Of a DNA stretch of 64,000 nt, positions 48,665-60,983 are shown one piece after another (position 1 is the stretch's first letter; each line of letters begins with the position of its first letter). The stretch is from Candidatus Steffania adelgidicola (GTDB lineage: Bacteria; Pseudomonadota; Gammaproteobacteria; Enterobacterales; Enterobacteriaceae), in contig NZ_CP045889.1 in the NCBI RefSeq assembly GCF_020541225.1, positions 372,001-436,000 on the forward strand, given 5' to 3'. A program made the translations under genes and the position numbers. Below the pieces are notes generated by a model. It was not told the DNA's origin, did no database searches, and saw only the letters and a program-made list of their open reading frames with translations.

Positions 48665-51523
48665 ATGGAAAAAAAATATAATCCCAAAGATATCGAACAG
48701 CCACTATATGAGCGCTGGGAGCAGCAAGGGTATTTTAAACCCAATGGTGATACCAGACAAGATAGTTACTGTCTTATAATCCCTCCCCCTAACGTTACCG
48801 GAAGTCTGCATATGGGGCATGCCTTCCAACAGACCCTTATGGATATTCTAATCCGTTATCAGCGTATGCAGGGTAAAAATACCTTGTGGCAGGTAGGTAC
48901 TGATCACGCTGGTATTGCGACACAAATGCTAGTGGAGCGCAAGATTGCTGATGAAGATGGAAAAAATCGCCAGGATTATAGTCGAGACGATTTTATTGAG
49001 AAAATTTGGCAGTGGAAAGCTACATCTAGCGCAGCTATTACTCATCAGATGCGCCGCCTGGGAAATTCGGTAGATTGGGAGCGAGAGCGCTTCACTATGG
49101 ATGAGGGATTATCTAACGCGGTAAAAGAAGTGTTTATTCGTCTTCATCAGGAAAATTTAATTTACCGCGGTAAGCGCCTAGTGAACTGGGATCCAAAATT
49201 ATGCACTGCGATTTCAGATTTAGAAGTGGAAAAACGGGTATTGAAAGGTGTTATGTGGTACTTTCGCTACCCGCTGGCGGCCGGTGTTCGTACTGCCGCT
49301 GGTTTAGATTATCTAGTCCTTGCAACCACGCGACCGGAAACGATGCTCGGCGATACCGGTATTGCTGTAAACCCAGACGATCTGCGCTATCGGGATTTGA
49401 TAGGACAGTTTGTCATGTTACCACTTGTTGGTCGTTGTATTCCAATTGTGGGTGACAAATATGCAGATATTCATAAAGGAACTGGCTGCGTCAAAATTAC
49501 GCCTGCACATGACTTCAACGACTATGAGGTCGGTAAGCGTCACCGCTTGCCGATGATCAATATTTTAACCTGTGAGGGCGCAATTAGACAGGAAGCTGAG
49601 ATCTTTAACACTGATGGTGAGGTTAGTACAGAGTTATCAGGCGAAATTCCAATGCTTTTCCGTGGCCTGGAACGTTTTGCTGCCAGAAAGGCGATTGTGG
49701 CGGAACTTAATCGACTCGGTCTCCTAGTTGCAATACAAGATCATGATATTATAGTCCCTTATAGTGATCGGGGAGGGGTTATTATCGAGCCGATGTTAAC
49801 CAATCAATGGTATGTGCGTACTGCCCCCCTGGTACAAGCAGCGGTAGAGGCAGTGAAACTGGGTAAGATCCAGTTTGTTCCGAAGCAGTATGAAAATATG
49901 TATTTTAGTTGGATGTCTGATATTCAGGATTGGTGTATTTCCCGTCAGCTGTGGTGGGGGCACCGTATTCCGGCATGGTACGATAGCAATGGCCAAGTCT
50001 ATGTGGGGCAGAGTGAAATCATAGTGCGTGAGCAGTATCAGTTGGGGAAAGATATTACACTTTATCAAGATGACGATGTGCTGGATACATGGTTTTCTTC
50101 AGGATTATGGACCTTTTCCTCTCTTGGCTGGCCAGAAGATACAGAAGCGCTTCATACATTTCATCCCACCAGCGTGATGGTAAGTGGTTTTGACATTATT
50201 TTTTTTTGGATAGCACGCATGATTATGCTAACTATGCATTTTATCAAGGATAAGAATGGTCAGGCACAGGTACCGTTTAAAATAGTGTATATAACCGGGT
50301 TGATCCGAGATGAAGAAGGGCAAAAAATGTCCAAATCAAAAGGTAATGTTATAGATCCTCTGGATATAGTGGATGGTATAAATCTAACTGATTTACTGGA
50401 AAAACGTACTGGGAATATGATTCAGCCGCAGCTTGCGGAGAAGATTCGAAGACGGACTAAAAAACAGTTTCCTAACGGGATTAAGTCATACGGTACCGAC
50501 GCCTTACGCTGTACTTTGGCAGCTCTAGCGTCTACCGGTCGTGATATTAAATGGGATATCAAGCGTCTCGAGGGATATCGTAATTTTTGCAATAAATTAT
50601 GGAATGCTAGCCGTTTTGTACTAATGCATACCGAAGATCAAGATTGTGGTTTTAACGGTGGAAAGAAAGTGTTCTCTCTAGCAGATCGCTGGATTCTGGC
50701 GAAATTTAATCAGACGGTGAAGATGTTCCGTGAGGCGCTGGATAGTTATCGCTTTGATTTAGCTGTAAGTATTTTATACGAATTTACATGGCATCAGTTT
50801 TGTGACTGGTATCTTGAGCTCACTAAACCAGTAATAAACAACGGTAGCGATATCGAGCTGAGAGGTACTCGCCATGTATTGGTTAGTGTGCTTGAGGCGC
50901 TTCTGCGTTTAGCACACCCAATCATTCCCTTTATTACCGAAAGCATCTGGCAGCGAGTAAAAATCCTCAGCGGCAATCAGAATAAAACTATTATGTTGGA
51001 ACCTTTTCCTGCTTATAGTGCAGGATTAGTCGACGGCGAGGTTATTGCTAATTTAGAATGGATTAAGCAAGTTATCGTTTCTGTACGAACTATCCGTGCT
51101 GAAATGAATGTTATGCCCAGTCGATCACTAACAATGATTTTGCGACATGCTACTCCCGCTGTGGTTCGTAGAGTAAATGAAAATCTGAAATTAATTCTTT
51201 TCTTAGCCCGCCTGGAAAGTATTACATTTTTGCCGCCAGAGGAGATAGGACCAGTTGCTGTCAGCCAGATTATCGACGGTGCGGAACTAGTAATTCCGAT
51301 GGTAGGTCTTATCGATAAAACTGCTGAGTTAGAACGTTTAATCAAAGCAGTGGTGCGCATTGAAAGCGAAATCAATCGTATTACAGCTAGGCTAAGCAAT
51401 AAGGTTTTTATCGACCGCGCGCGAGAATCAGTGGTAGTAAAAGAGCGAGAAAAATTAGAAAACCATCAGAAATCCCGGGCGAAATTATTAAAGCGGCAAG
51501 CGATGATCTTTTCTTCTTCATAG
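48665..51523 (+). CDS. valS: Valyl-tRNA synthetase
   Basis: Class Ia synthetase charging tRNA-Val. It has 952 aa (E. coli 951). The HIGH-type motif is [15 protein letters not shown] near residue 40. The CP1 editing domain has [11 protein letters not shown]. The zinc/CP2 region includes [29 protein letters not shown] is near residue 555, followed by the anticodon-binding helices and a C-terminal coiled-coil rich in Arg/Glu. An in-frame T9 run encodes part of FDIIFFW. The ribosome site is weak. In relatives it is translated from the pepA-holC-valS transcript; here it probably has its own promoter in the hairpin-rich spacer. Confidence 0.98.
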   Translation: MEKKYNPKDIEQPLYERWEQQGYFKPNGDTRQDSYCLIIPPPNVTGSLHMGHAFQQTLMDILIRYQRMQGKNTLWQVGTDHAGIATQMLVERKIADEDGKNRQDYSRDDFIEKIWQWKATSSAAITHQMRRLGNSVDWERERFTMDEGLSNAVKEVFIRLHQENLIYRGKRLVNWDPKLCTAISDLEVEKRVLKGVMWYFRYPLAAGVRTAAGLDYLVLATTRPETMLGDTGIAVNPDDLRYRDLIGQFVMLPLVGRCIPIVGDKYADIHKGTGCVKITPAHDFNDYEVGKRHRLPMINILTCEGAIRQEAEIFNTDGEVSTELSGEIPMLFRGLERFAARKAIVAELNRLGLLVAIQDHDIIVPYSDRGGVIIEPMLTNQWYVRTAPLVQAAVEAVKLGKIQFVPKQYENMYFSWMSDIQDWCISRQLWWGHRIPAWYDSNGQVYVGQSEIIVREQYQLGKDITLYQDDDVLDTWFSSGLWTFSSLGWPEDTEALHTFHPTSVMVSGFDIIFFWIARMIMLTMHFIKDKNGQAQVPFKIVYITGLIRDEEGQKMSKSKGNVIDPLDIVDGINLTDLLEKRTGNMIQPQLAEKIRRRTKKQFPNGIKSYGTDALRCTLAALASTGRDIKWDIKRLEGYRNFCNKLWNASRFVLMHTEDQDCGFNGGKKVFSLADRWILAKFNQTVKMFREALDSYRFDLAVSILYEFTWHQFCDWYLELTKPVINNGSDIELRGTRHVLVSVLEALLRLAHPIIPFITESIWQRVKILSGNQNKTIMLEPFPAYSAGLVDGEVIANLEWIKQVIVSVRTIRAEMNVMPSRSLTMILRHATPAVVRRVNENLKLILFLARLESITFLPPEEIGPVAVSQIIDGAELVIPMVGLIDKTAELERLIKAVVRIESEINRITARLSNKVFIDRARESVVVKEREKLENHQKSRAKLLKRQAMIFSSS

Positions 51524-52126
51524 TAGTACTGTTACTTGCCTTTGTGTTGATCTTATGAGTAGTTTATATATTATATATAAACTACTCATTAATTTATTTA
51601 GATGTTAAGATTAAATATATATTGAATTATGTAAGAGCAATAAAAGAGAGGAGGGACTGTCGATATAGGAGGTTTTCTACACGACAGCAGGCCAGACTTT
51701 CAATTACCTCCTGAAAACTTTTAGTCTAGCTTTGTAGCCTCAGAAAAAAAAGGAGACAAGAACGTACAAAACGTCATTTAGGGTTTTATTTTCACCATAT
51801 CATTTAGATATGCATTAAAATTATATCACTATGATAGTAGTGTTCATTAGTATATACCTTTAATATTACTTAATAATAAACCATTATATGTATTAATAAA
51901 GGTACCACATGAGAGGTGGTGGTCTGCCAGACTATATATGTCTCTGTGTAATTAAAAAATATACTGTCATTAATTCTTGTGCATAACGTATAACATTCAT
52001 TACGAATGCATATTTCAATAAGCTCAGGTTATTGGTATATGTATTTGTCATTGTCTCATCCACCCATTAGGATGGAGAGGAATCCAGTGGAGTAGGCTGG
52101 ATTAGCTTAATTATAAGGAGAGAAAA
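51524..52126. other. Spacer before slyA
   Basis: 0.6 kb. slyB, divergent from slyA in E. coli, is not readable. The last 40 bases hold the slyA ribosome site. No confident promoter boxes. Confidence 0.6.
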
Positions 52127-52561
52127 TTGGAATCGCCATTAGGATCAGATTTAGCACGACTTGTTCGAGTATGGCGCGCTTTAATTGACCACCGGTTAAA
52201 GCCTTTAGAACTCACACAGACGCATTGGATCACTTTACATACTATTTGCCAATTGCCACCTGAGCAGTCTCAGATTCAACTAGCAAAAGCCATCGGTATT
52301 GAACAGCCATCGTTAGTAAGAACACTAGATCAGCTTGAAGAAAAAGGATTAATCACTCGGCATACGTGCGCAAATGATCGTCGAGCCAAGCGAATTAAAC
52401 TGACGGATTCTGCTGAGCCTATTATTAAAGAAGTGAATAATGTCATAGACAGTACTAGAGACGAAATTCTCCATGACATTAGTCAAGAGGAGATTCATTT
52501 ACTGAGTAAAATGATGGCTAAATTAGAAAAAAATATTCTTGAACTGTATAATAAATCTTAA
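52127..52561 (+). CDS. slyA: MarR-family transcription regulator SlyA
   Basis: Dimeric winged-helix regulator that in enterobacteria relieves H-NS silencing. It has 144 aa, the family length. The helix-turn-helix is in [28 protein letters not shown], and the wing is in [12 protein letters not shown]. The start is TTG at 52127 ([14 protein letters not shown]), as reported for Salmonella, with AAGGAG six bases before it. The E. coli-style start two codons earlier reads AGA here and cannot be used. Intact, next to an equally intact hns 3.4 kb away. Confidence 0.97.
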   Translation: MESPLGSDLARLVRVWRALIDHRLKPLELTQTHWITLHTICQLPPEQSQIQLAKAIGIEQPSLVRTLDQLEEKGLITRHTCANDRRAKRIKLTDSAEPIIKEVNNVIDSTRDEILHDISQEEIHLLSKMMAKLEKNILELYNKS

Positions 52562-52595
52562 TGTGTTATGTTAATGACAATTATATACGCAAAAA

Positions 52596-52611
52596 CCGGC
52601 TTTAGGGCCGG
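52596..52611 (+). terminator. Weak terminator after slyA
   Basis: CCGGC / GCCGG stem (52596-52600 and 52607-52611) with a 6-nt loop, followed by ATTGTTATTAT, 34 bases after slyA. Short but GC-rich stem in an AT-rich region. Confidence 0.5.
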
Positions 52612-52718
52612 ATTGTTATTATGGAAGAAGTTGTTGGAATTACACTTCCTATAATGCTTTAGTTTTCCACGTATATTGTCATGTGTTTTGTTAAAGGTAT
52701 TATTTTTACATTGTGTAA

Positions 52719-54311
52719 TTAATGTTCTCGCGTTTTATGAAATAAAATATCCGGATAGCGTTCTCGTATTATATTTAGGTTTATTTTGCTTGGTGCGATA
52801 TAAGCAAGATGATTTCCTCTGTCAAGTGCTAGATTTAGTTTGTTTTTAGACTTAAACACTTCTAGTATTTTTTTGTCGGAACATTCTACCCAGCGTAACG
52901 TAGAAACGTTTACCAACTCATATAATGCTTCTACATTATATTCACTTTTCAGTCTTGCTATAACCATATCAAACTGCAGCATGCCGAGTGCGCCGACGAT
53001 GAGCTCATTATTAGTGAGTGGGCGAAAGATTTGCACTGCTCCTTCTTCTGATAATTGCACTAATCCTTTGAGTAATTGCTTTTGCTTCAGTGGATCACGA
53101 AGAAGGATACGGCGGAATAATTCCGGAGCAAAGTGAGGAATACCAGTAAATTTCAGTGCTTCACCCTGAGTGAAAGTATCGCCAATCTGGATAGTGCCAT
53201 GATTGTATAGACCAATAATATCACCGGCATATGCTTCCTCGATATGAAAACGGTCACCTGCCATAAAAGTTAATGCATTAGTGATAATCACATCGTTACC
53301 AGTACGAACCTGGCGAAGTTTCATGCTTTTTTTGTATCGACCGGATACGACGCGTAAAAATGCCACTCGATCGCGATGTCGCGGATCCATGTTTGCTTGG
53401 ATCTTGAATACAAAGCTAGTGAACTTTTCTTCTTCTGCATGTACCACCCGAATATCAGTTGGACGAGGCATTGGTGATGGTGACCAAGCCACTAAGGCAT
53501 CCAGTATATGATCGATGCCAAAGTTACCAAGTGCGGTACCAAAAAACACTGGTGTCAGTTTTCCTCTGAGGAAAGCTTGTTTATCGAACGGGTAGAAAGC
53601 ACTCTTTACCAGTTCTAGCTCTTCGCGTAACTGAGAAGCCATGTCTGCACCTATTGCCTGATCTAGAGCGGGGTTGTTTATCCCTTTTACTTTTTGCACT
53701 GTCTGGATCATATATCCTTGACCGCTTTGGTAGAAGTAAGTTTCATCTTTCGACAGGTGGTAGATGCCCTTAAATAACTTACCATAGCCAATAGGCCAAG
53801 TAAGAGGCGCGCAAACGATACGCAGTTCACTTTCCACTTCATCAAGTAGTTCTATTGGATCGCGTATATTACAATCCACCTTATTCATAAACGTAAGAAG
53901 TGGTGTAGCACGAAGACGGATTACTTCCATTAGTTTTCGGGTTCGATCCTCAACCCCCTTCGCAGCGTCAATTACCATCAGACACCCATCGGCTGCGGTG
54001 AGGGTGCGGTAGGTATCTTCAGAGAAGTCTTCATGCCCTGGTGTATCTAGCAGATTAATCAGTGCTTGTCGGTAAGGAAATTGCATAACCGACGTGGTAA
54101 TGGAGATACCACGTTGCTTTTCCATTTCCATCCAGTCTGATTTAGCATATTGGTGAGAAGAACCACGACCCTTAACAGTACCGGCAGTTTGAATAGCCTG
54201 CCCTAACAGTAGTAATTTTTCAGTGATGGTTGTTTTACCCGCATCAGGATGCGAAATGATCGCGAAGGTGCGCCGTGCCGCAATCGCGTCGATGTAGAGG
54301 TTATTCTTCAT
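52719..54311 (-). CDS. prfC: Peptide chain release factor 3
   Basis: GTPase that recycles RF1 and RF2 from the ribosome after termination. It has 530 aa (E. coli 529). The G domain has [37 protein letters not shown] and FMNKVD (E. coli NKLD). Domains II and III include [13 protein letters not shown] and [14 protein letters not shown], and it ends HKTREH. The N-terminus before RRTFAI differs from E. coli, as is common. It follows rimI by 90 bases; yjjG, which separates them in E. coli, has been deleted. Confidence 0.98.
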   Translation of the reverse strand: MKNNLYIDAIAARRTFAIISHPDAGKTTITEKLLLLGQAIQTAGTVKGRGSSHQYAKSDWMEMEKQRGISITTSVMQFPYRQALINLLDTPGHEDFSEDTYRTLTAADGCLMVIDAAKGVEDRTRKLMEVIRLRATPLLTFMNKVDCNIRDPIELLDEVESELRIVCAPLTWPIGYGKLFKGIYHLSKDETYFYQSGQGYMIQTVQKVKGINNPALDQAIGADMASQLREELELVKSAFYPFDKQAFLRGKLTPVFFGTALGNFGIDHILDALVAWSPSPMPRPTDIRVVHAEEEKFTSFVFKIQANMDPRHRDRVAFLRVVSGRYKKSMKLRQVRTGNDVIITNALTFMAGDRFHIEEAYAGDIIGLYNHGTIQIGDTFTQGEALKFTGIPHFAPELFRRILLRDPLKQKQLLKGLVQLSEEGAVQIFRPLTNNELIVGALGMLQFDMVIARLKSEYNVEALYELVNVSTLRWVECSDKKILEVFKSKNKLNLALDRGNHLAYIAPSKINLNIIRERYPDILFHKTREH

Positions 54312-54401
54312 AGTTATTTTCTCGATGAATGCGCAATGGTCACGGTAACCGTATATGGTGTCTAAAGAAAATGTTCTAGCAGATATTAAACAGTATCGTA
54401 A

Positions 54402-54860
54402 TTAGAAAAAGCGTCTACTTAGAGGACGCGCCATAATGATAGCATTTTCACGTCCGTTCACTGAAGGATAGTAATGGTGCCGGACTGAGACCTCATTAAA
54501 ACCCAGAGTGCGATATAGCGCAATAGTCGGTGTATTAGATTGACGCACTTCTAACCATAGCATGACTAGCCGTCGTGCCTCTAGATCAGTAATGAGATGC
54601 TTTAGCAGCGCCCGTGCATGCCCTTTCCGTTGAAATTTAGGATGTACTGCAATGTTAAATAGAGAAGCTTCATCGAGCATCATCTTTGTGATGGCGAATG
54701 CTACAATTTGACCCTCTATACACAGCTTAAAATTTAAATAGCGCCTACCATGATGAGTGGTAAAGGTTTTAAGGTTCCAGGAAAAAGTGTAGCACGCCTG
54801 TTCAATAAGGTAAGCTTCAGATAAATCTGCTCTTAGTAGGGGTAATATGGTACTAAACAT
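54402..54860 (-). CDS. rimI: Ribosomal protein S18 alanine N-acetyltransferase
   Basis: GNAT enzyme acetylating the N-terminal Ala of ribosomal protein S18. It has 152 aa (E. coli 148). The acetyl-CoA loop is in VHPKFQRKGHARALLKHLI, with the catalytic-region LWLEVRQSNTPTIALYRTLGF and the ending ENAIIMARPL. The N-terminus up to LIEQ is divergent. In E. coli holD overlaps its start; upstream sequence here shows no HolD frame, and no clear Shine-Dalgarno precedes the ATG. Confidence 0.95.
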   Translation of the reverse strand: MFSTILPLLRADLSEAYLIEQACYTFSWNLKTFTTHHGRRYLNFKLCIEGQIVAFAITKMMLDEASLFNIAVHPKFQRKGHARALLKHLITDLEARRLVMLWLEVRQSNTPTIALYRTLGFNEVSVRHHYYPSVNGRENAIIMARPLSRRFF

Positions 54861-55988
54861 GGTTTGTTCAACGCTATAGTTCCTAATATATACTAGGATT
54901 CTCTGAAAATATTGTCAGGATCTGTACATAAAACATTTTATCAAAATCTTACGTAACTTCCAAGTTTGAACTTATCACAAATAGTAATGATTAACATCTG
55001 GTGCTGTGATCACGTGTTTAGTTTTCGATTTTATCAAGCATCCCTGGTATGAAAGGTATATGGCATACGATGTTTAGTACTAGTCATTCAGTGACGAATA
55101 ATATCAGATTAGTTAAGAGAAATAACTTGATATAATCTGGTAAATTAATCACTATTCTCCCTAATGTAAATGGAACCGTTTAATTCTAGGTTTCTATTTG
55201 GCAGTTTCTAGTTCTTGTCACCCCAGGTTATACCTAATGCTATCCCTTATCGCTTGAATTTAAATTATCATATCTATAATTTAAATAGAGTTATCTAGAG
55301 AGAATCGGATATAATTTTTCTCTGCTTTTTACTAAAAGTAAAATACGGTTTTATATGTTTGAAACTGTATTATGCAATCTATATACGATAATTTAAATGC
55401 AGTCGTTAAACTGTACTATCTCTAACTTCTAAACTGCATTTTAAGTTAATTACAACTCGCATTTCGCGTTAGCGTAGTGTTTTAAATGCTCTAAACTAAC
55501 TATTTTAATATAGCAAAGAAACTATAATGTTGATGAGGATCATCGTTAGATTTCCCCATCATATTTATTTATGAGAACCGTGCTTTCATTCATTAATTCT
55601 ATGACGAAGAAAGATTATAATCTGTAGTATAAAGCGTTATAAATCAATGGAGGATATTTATCCCTTGGGTGTCTTAATTGCAATCCACCATATTCTTGTG
55701 CCATCTCGATATAAGACGATAGAAATCTTGACTGTATTTTTACAGAGTCTAATATAAGATATTGTTTTTATCGTATCTTATCTCTTTCATCCACATACTG
55801 AATATATAGCCGAGTGATTTAATGATCCTCTTGTATTTGGCTGAAGAGTTTTAGGTTTTGAGGTTCTACGATTAAAGATGACTTGAATCAAGCATGAAAG
55901 CGTTAAGGACCCTTGCAGTCTATGAGAGATTGGTACATCATTAAATTTAAATTGTTTTAAAGTCGTAACTTTCCGCTCTATTGGGCAA
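54861..55988. other. Former holD side, decayed spacer
   Basis: 1.1 kb between rimI and the 3' end of hns. The holD coding sequence expected against the rimI start could not be read. No other remnant recognised. Confidence 0.6.
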
Positions 55989-56396
55989 TTAGAGCAAAAA
56001 ATCTTTCAAAGATTTATGTTCTTCATCCATTGCCTTTTTGATTATAGCTGGGGTACGCCCCTGGCCAGTCCACGTTTTAACATTCCCGTTTTCGTCGATA
56101 TAATGGTATTTCGGTGGACGAGTAGCACGTTTAGTTTTTACACCGGATTTAGAAGCGCTCATAGCGTATAGCAATTCATTCGGATCGATGCCATCGGCAA
56201 TCAACATTTCTCGATATTGTTGTAATTTACGAGTACGCTCTTCAGTTTCAGATTGCGCTTGACTCTCTTCTTCACGGCGTTCATTAACAACGACCTCGAG
56301 TTTGTCTAGCATTTCTTCAAGAGTTTCTAGACTGAATTCCCTAGACTGCGCGCGGAGAGTACGGATGTTATGAAGAATCTTTAGTGTTTCGCTCAT
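55989..56396 (-). CDS. hns: Nucleoid-associated silencer H-NS
   Basis: Abundant DNA-bridging protein that silences AT-rich genes. It has 135 aa (E. coli 137). The N-terminal dimerisation helices ([15 protein letters not shown]) and central coiled coil ([16 protein letters not shown], then [20 protein letters not shown]) lead through a basic linker. The C-terminal DNA-binding domain has the TGQGRTPA minor-groove motif intact. It ends KDFLL, two residues shorter than E. coli. No neighbour from the usual galU-hns-tdk order remains. Confidence 0.97.
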   Translation of the reverse strand: MSETLKILHNIRTLRAQSREFSLETLEEMLDKLEVVVNERREEESQAQSETEERTRKLQQYREMLIADGIDPNELLYAMSASKSGVKTKRATRPPKYHYIDENGNVKTWTGQGRTPAIIKKAMDEEHKSLKDFLL

Positions 56397-58177
56397 GGAC
56401 TTAATCTCGAATATTATAAAAGGTACGTCTTTCTGATAATAGAGTGCTACTTTCTGTTCTGCAACACCTGGATTGTAATTAATTTAAATATTCTTTATAA
56501 ATGTACATGTTCTTAAAATTGTGGAATATATTTATTTGTTTCGTAAGCTACGATTGAAGCTTCATTTAGATTCTTGTTAAGAAGAAACGGAGGTCATATA
56601 GTATTCAATAATTTTATCCTGCATTGTTGCTGCTATTAATAGCAGATCGTTTCATAAGAGATAATTTTTGATATAAGTCTTTAAATTTAAGTTATATATC
56701 TATATATATCTAAACATATTTTTTCTTTATTGTCTGATCTGTCAAGTTTAATAGAGATTTATAAACATGCTACGTATTAGCCCTCTAGAGTGGCATGATA
56801 TGTTGAATATATTGTGTCAATTATATCTAAAATTTCTGTAGAGTACTTATTCCAAAACATATTTATCAACGTTTCTTTATTTATACCATGATAAGTAAAA
56901 AACCTTTATCGAGCATTACTTGTAATGGAAATAAAGCTATCTTGTTTGTTTTAAAACGGAAAAATACTTTATTGAGGGCTTTACTATCAACTAAAAATAA
57001 TATTTTAGATAAGTCATGATATTATTTTATTTGATACTTAAATTCTCTGAATCATCTCTAGATCTGGGATTGTTTTTATATCAATGATGATTTGTTTGAT
57101 TTCTGGTAGAATCGATGAGCATGGAAGTAAATGAAAACTCTTTTGAATATTGTAGATAGATGTTTTATCAAAAATCCGATGCCTAGCGATTTTTTAATTG
57201 AACTTATTAGTTGATATTATAAAGACAGAAGGTGATATTGATTTGTATCATAAGAATGTTGATACACGTCAATTATATCTGATTTCTTTCTCTTAGAAAA
57301 GATCATATTAAATAATTTAAATATCACTGTGTGTTATTTCGTGAAAACCTAATACGAATCAATATAAATTCATACCACACCTAATGGTATGAGTAAGCAT
57401 CGTGTTGTGTGATGTTGATTTTTATATGAATAGAAAAATTTAAGTTGATTTATTATTTTTTTATGAAACTTGTTAGACAAGTACAATGTCAGTATACATT
57501 AGTTGCGATTTAGGTTTTTTAGAGACAGATGGGGGGGAATTATTAAGATCATGTAATCCACGTCGTATATTTAGTTTTGTATTATTGTGTAGAGATGTAT
57601 AGCTTGAGCTTTTTTGTAGCGAGATAATTTAGCCCAGATGGCTAACTGCGAATAACATAATAAGTTACATTTGTAATCGGGATGTAACTATTGCCTCTAA
57701 AGTAAATCTGTCGTTTATATCATTAATTCGCTTATAGTGATGCTGGGTTAGTGTAATGAATTCACGATTCTAAGTTTTTATTAAAAGTCAAGGTATGCTA
57801 TTGAGCATCGCTGCATTCTCAGACGACATTGTTGCTTATATTGGAATTTTTAAAATCTACCGAAAACGGGACTTCACCTTAAATGAGATAGAGCTGTGTT
57901 TTGGTATTTGTGCACTATAGTTAGTGCAGTCATACAAGGAAAAAACCAATATCTAGAAGAGAAATAACTCTAATTTGCAAATAGAAAATAAGATCTTGTA
58001 TAAAAACTGGACATATCTCTCTGAATTCTTTATCTATTTGATAAATAATTATTATCAAAATTCTTCACTCTTAACTATGTTCTTTAGTGGGGTTTTGCTA
58101 TAAAAGATATAAGAAATAAGAATTGATGTAAGGACATGAAATTAAAAAACATAGGTTATGCTGCTTTATGAAGAAGT
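56397..58177. other. Decayed spacer upstream of hns
   Basis: 1.8 kb, very AT-rich. ribD, which follows nrdR in E. coli, was looked for on the minus strand below 58177 and not found. The hns promoter must lie in the first few hundred bases but is not assignable. Confidence 0.6.
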
Positions 58178-58627
58178 TTAGTCCTGTATTTTTGCGATTT
58201 CTTCGCCAAACTCACGAATATCTTCAAAACTTCGGTAAACCGAGGCAAATCGAATATAAGCGACTTTATCTAGTTGTTTTAGCGAATCCATAACGAGATT
58301 ACCAATCCTTTTACTAGGTACCTCGCGCTCGCCAGTGGCGCGAATCTGGGATTTAATCTGATTGATAGCTATTTCAATATCATCAGATTTCACTGGCCGT
58401 TTTTCTAGTGCTTTTAAAAAGCCGTGTCGTAATTTTTCTTCACTAAACGGTTCCCGTATATTATCGCTTTTGATGACACGAGGAAGAAGAAGTTCTACGA
58501 TTTCAAATGTTGTGAAGCGTTCATTACAAATAACGCACTGCCTGCGTCTACGAACCTGAGTTCCATCCCCCACAAGACGCGAATCGCTTACTTTTGTATC
58601 GACTGCAGAACAAAACGGGCAATGCAT
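58178..58627 (-). CDS. nrdR: Transcriptional repressor NrdR
   Basis: Represses ribonucleotide reductase genes according to ATP/dATP levels. It has 149 aa, the E. coli length. The N-terminal zinc ribbon has MHCPFC and [14 protein letters not shown]. The ATP-cone runs from [18 protein letters not shown] to about residue 135, and it ends [16 protein letters not shown]. In E. coli it heads nrdR-ribD-ribE-nusB; those partners are absent downstream. No ribonucleotide reductase gene is in the window. Confidence 0.98.
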   Translation of the reverse strand: MHCPFCSAVDTKVSDSRLVGDGTQVRRRRQCVICNERFTTFEIVELLLPRVIKSDNIREPFSEEKLRHGFLKALEKRPVKSDDIEIAINQIKSQIRATGEREVPSKRIGNLVMDSLKQLDKVAYIRFASVYRSFEDIREFGEEIAKIQD

Positions 58628-59188
58628 AATATTTTTAGCCAGCTCATGAAGGATAGGATAGTGTAGCGTTAACTGGGTTAACTGGGAAGTGACTGTACGT
58701 AATACGTTAAGTATCGTTCTTGATGTATGATGTATAGAGATTTATAGAGGGATTTAACTATTAGATATCTGATAGAATCATTTTAAAAATTCTTTCTTTT
58801 GCATGATATTTTCATTCTCTGGCATCTTGTGATAGGGTGTGACTATCTTAACATAAATAGTCATAAGGCGTGATTGTACAGCTGAAGATATAAGAAGAAT
58901 ATGAACGCAATGTCTTCATTAGGAATGAGTCCTTCTATTGTATAGGTAAGACCTACGTTATTTCTTTGTAAAAATATTTGAAATTTTCCAAGTGGTATTT
59001 ACCATGGATATGGTATCTCTGCATTTGGCGTCGAAAAATGCATTTAGGTTTGTTAATTTTCGCAATGATTTTTATCATCATTGCGGTTGATAAAGACACT
59101 CCTGTCTCTCCTAGGAGAGTTCGATAGTAGTGATTGGTATAGTCTGTATTCTCCTTTAACGACTTACCCATAGATGCTGTCTTTGGTG
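58628..59188. other. Spacer between nrdR and argH
   Basis: 0.56 kb. A 72-codon frame (58953-59171, minus), 17 bases after argH, does not resemble oxyR or any family I know. A 9-bp stem (59061-59085) lies inside it. Probably non-coding. Confidence 0.55.
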
Positions 59189-60571
59189 CTAGATGCTTAA
59201 CTCTAAACGCTGTTTAGCCTCGGCGATAGCTTGCATGATTTGTTCTGGGGCTACCCCACCTTTAGCCTGACGTTTTTCAAGACAAGACTCAAGTGTCAGC
59301 GCTTGATAAATATCATCGTTGATTACTTGACTGAAAGCCTTCAGTTGCATGAGTGGCATTTCCTCTAATGCGATACCTTGACGAATGGCTTCTATTACTA
59401 TTTGGCCGGCGATATGATGCGCTTCGCGAAAAGGGATATTCCTTGCCACTAGATAATCGGCTAGTTCGGTTGCATTCGAATAACCCTTTTGAGCTGCTAT
59501 TCGGCAGTTTGGTGATTTTAGCTTGATTCCATCAAGCACTAGTGCTGCCATTTCAAGGCAGTCAAGCCATGTATCCAGTGAGTCAAAGAGCCCTTCTTTA
59601 TCTTCCTGCATGTCTTTATTGTAAGCTAATGGTAGGCCTTTGAGTGTTATTATCATGCTCGTTAATGCACCGTGAACTCGACCGCATTTACCTCGAATCA
59701 GCTCCAATGCGTCGGGGTTTTTCTTTTGTGGCATCAGGGAGGAGCCGGAAGTGACACGATCTGATAATTCAAGAAAGTCCGCTTCGCCGGTATTAAAAAA
59801 AATAAGGTCTTCAGCAAAGCGAGAAAGATGTACCATACCAATTACTGCATCCGATAATAGTTCGAGAACATAATCGCGATCAGAAACACTATCTAGGCTG
59901 TTGTGAGTTGCAGTAGTAAAACCAAGCCAAGCAGCGAGTTGATTACGATCAATAGCGTAAGCAGTTCCAGCCAATGCACCCGTTCCTAACGGGCTGACAT
60001 CTAAACGCATTAAAGTGTCTCGTAGGCGGCTTTCATCTCTGGACAGCATTTCGCTGTAGGCTAGACACCAATGAGCAAAGGTAATTGGTTGTGCGCGTTG
60101 TAAATGGGTGTAGCCTGGCATCACTACGTCTTGTGTAGACTCAGCCGTGAGTAGCAGCGCCTGCTGAAGTTTCCGTATTCCAGTGCGTAGTACTGTTACC
60201 TCCATTTTGCACCACAACTTCAGATCAGTAGCTACCTGGTCGTTACGGCTACGTCCAGTATGTAGTTTTTTACCTAAATCTCCTACTCTATCAATCAGAC
60301 GTTGTTCCACCCAGCTATGAATATCTTCGGCATTGCTTGTAAGGATAGTCTCTGGTGCGGCATTTGCTTCTTGGAGTGTTAGATTTAGGGCATTTTCCAA
60401 TTTCTGCTGTTCCGTTTCACTTAATACGCCGATGGAGACCAAGGCGCGAGACCAAGCTAAGGAGCCTAGAATATCTTGTTCAACCAGGCGATAGTCAAAC
60501 CTTAGCGAGTCATTAAAAGATTTAAAACGTTGATCCACTGCTTGAGTGAATCTCCCTCCCCAAAGTCCCAT
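59189..60571 (-). CDS. argH: Argininosuccinate lyase
   Basis: Splits argininosuccinate into arginine and fumarate, the last step of arginine synthesis. It has 460 aa (E. coli 457). LWGGRFTQ opens it, followed by [13 protein letters not shown], the catalytic-region [17 protein letters not shown], and the superfamily signature [13 protein letters not shown] with the mobile catalytic Ser loop. AGGAG lies before the ATG. The gene before it on the same strand, argB, survives only as a scrap, so the de novo arginine route is broken, unless argB exists elsewhere. Confidence 0.97.
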   Translation of the reverse strand: MGLWGGRFTQAVDQRFKSFNDSLRFDYRLVEQDILGSLAWSRALVSIGVLSETEQQKLENALNLTLQEANAAPETILTSNAEDIHSWVEQRLIDRVGDLGKKLHTGRSRNDQVATDLKLWCKMEVTVLRTGIRKLQQALLLTAESTQDVVMPGYTHLQRAQPITFAHWCLAYSEMLSRDESRLRDTLMRLDVSPLGTGALAGTAYAIDRNQLAAWLGFTTATHNSLDSVSDRDYVLELLSDAVIGMVHLSRFAEDLIFFNTGEADFLELSDRVTSGSSLMPQKKNPDALELIRGKCGRVHGALTSMIITLKGLPLAYNKDMQEDKEGLFDSLDTWLDCLEMAALVLDGIKLKSPNCRIAAQKGYSNATELADYLVARNIPFREAHHIAGQIVIEAIRQGIALEEMPLMQLKAFSQVINDDIYQALTLESCLEKRQAKGGVAPEQIMQAIAEAKQRLELSI

Positions 60572-60639
60572 AACTTACTCTCCTGAAAACTGTGCTCAAC
60601 TATGTATGTCGTAGCGCGTGGAAATTTACACACATAGCC

Positions 60640-60860
60640 TTATATCGCCTGTAGGCGGGTGATGGAGGAGACACCACCTTACATAGCAACCCAGGCTAGT
60701 AATGTGGCTGGTAACAGCAACGTTGCTTGAACAGTACTACTACAATTTTTACGATGATTTCATGATCATAACGATGCGGTGATCTCAGTTGTTGGATAAA
60801 AGATATCATTTTCTGCTCTGTTATGGCGTCTATTCGCTAGCTTTTATTATCTAGTCTTTT
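60640..60860 (-). pseudogene. argB: argB 3' remnant (acetylglutamate kinase)
   Basis: Directly upstream of argH, as in argCBH. One minus-strand frame from 60854 reads LDNKS, a stop, then RIDAITEQKMISFIQQ, and after a short insertion HEIIVKIVVVLF. This matches [22 protein letters not shown] and DGMIVKVNAALD near the C-terminus of ArgB, with a Gln codon turned into the stop. Further upstream only short, unordered resemblances remain. The rest of the 774-base gene and argC are not readable. Confidence 0.65.
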
Positions 60861-60983
60861 CTTTTTCTATTCGGCATCGTAATCAACGCGACGCCTATTT
60901 TATATCGGTTTGAAAAGAATCTGGGTTAGGTTATTAATATTCATAAGATTGCTATTGTCAACAATATTCTAATGTATCTAACA

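Noticed and set aside
58953-59171. 72-codon frame 17 bases after argH
   Set aside because: Does not match oxyR or another known neighbour, and a stem-loop lies within it; coding status unsupported.
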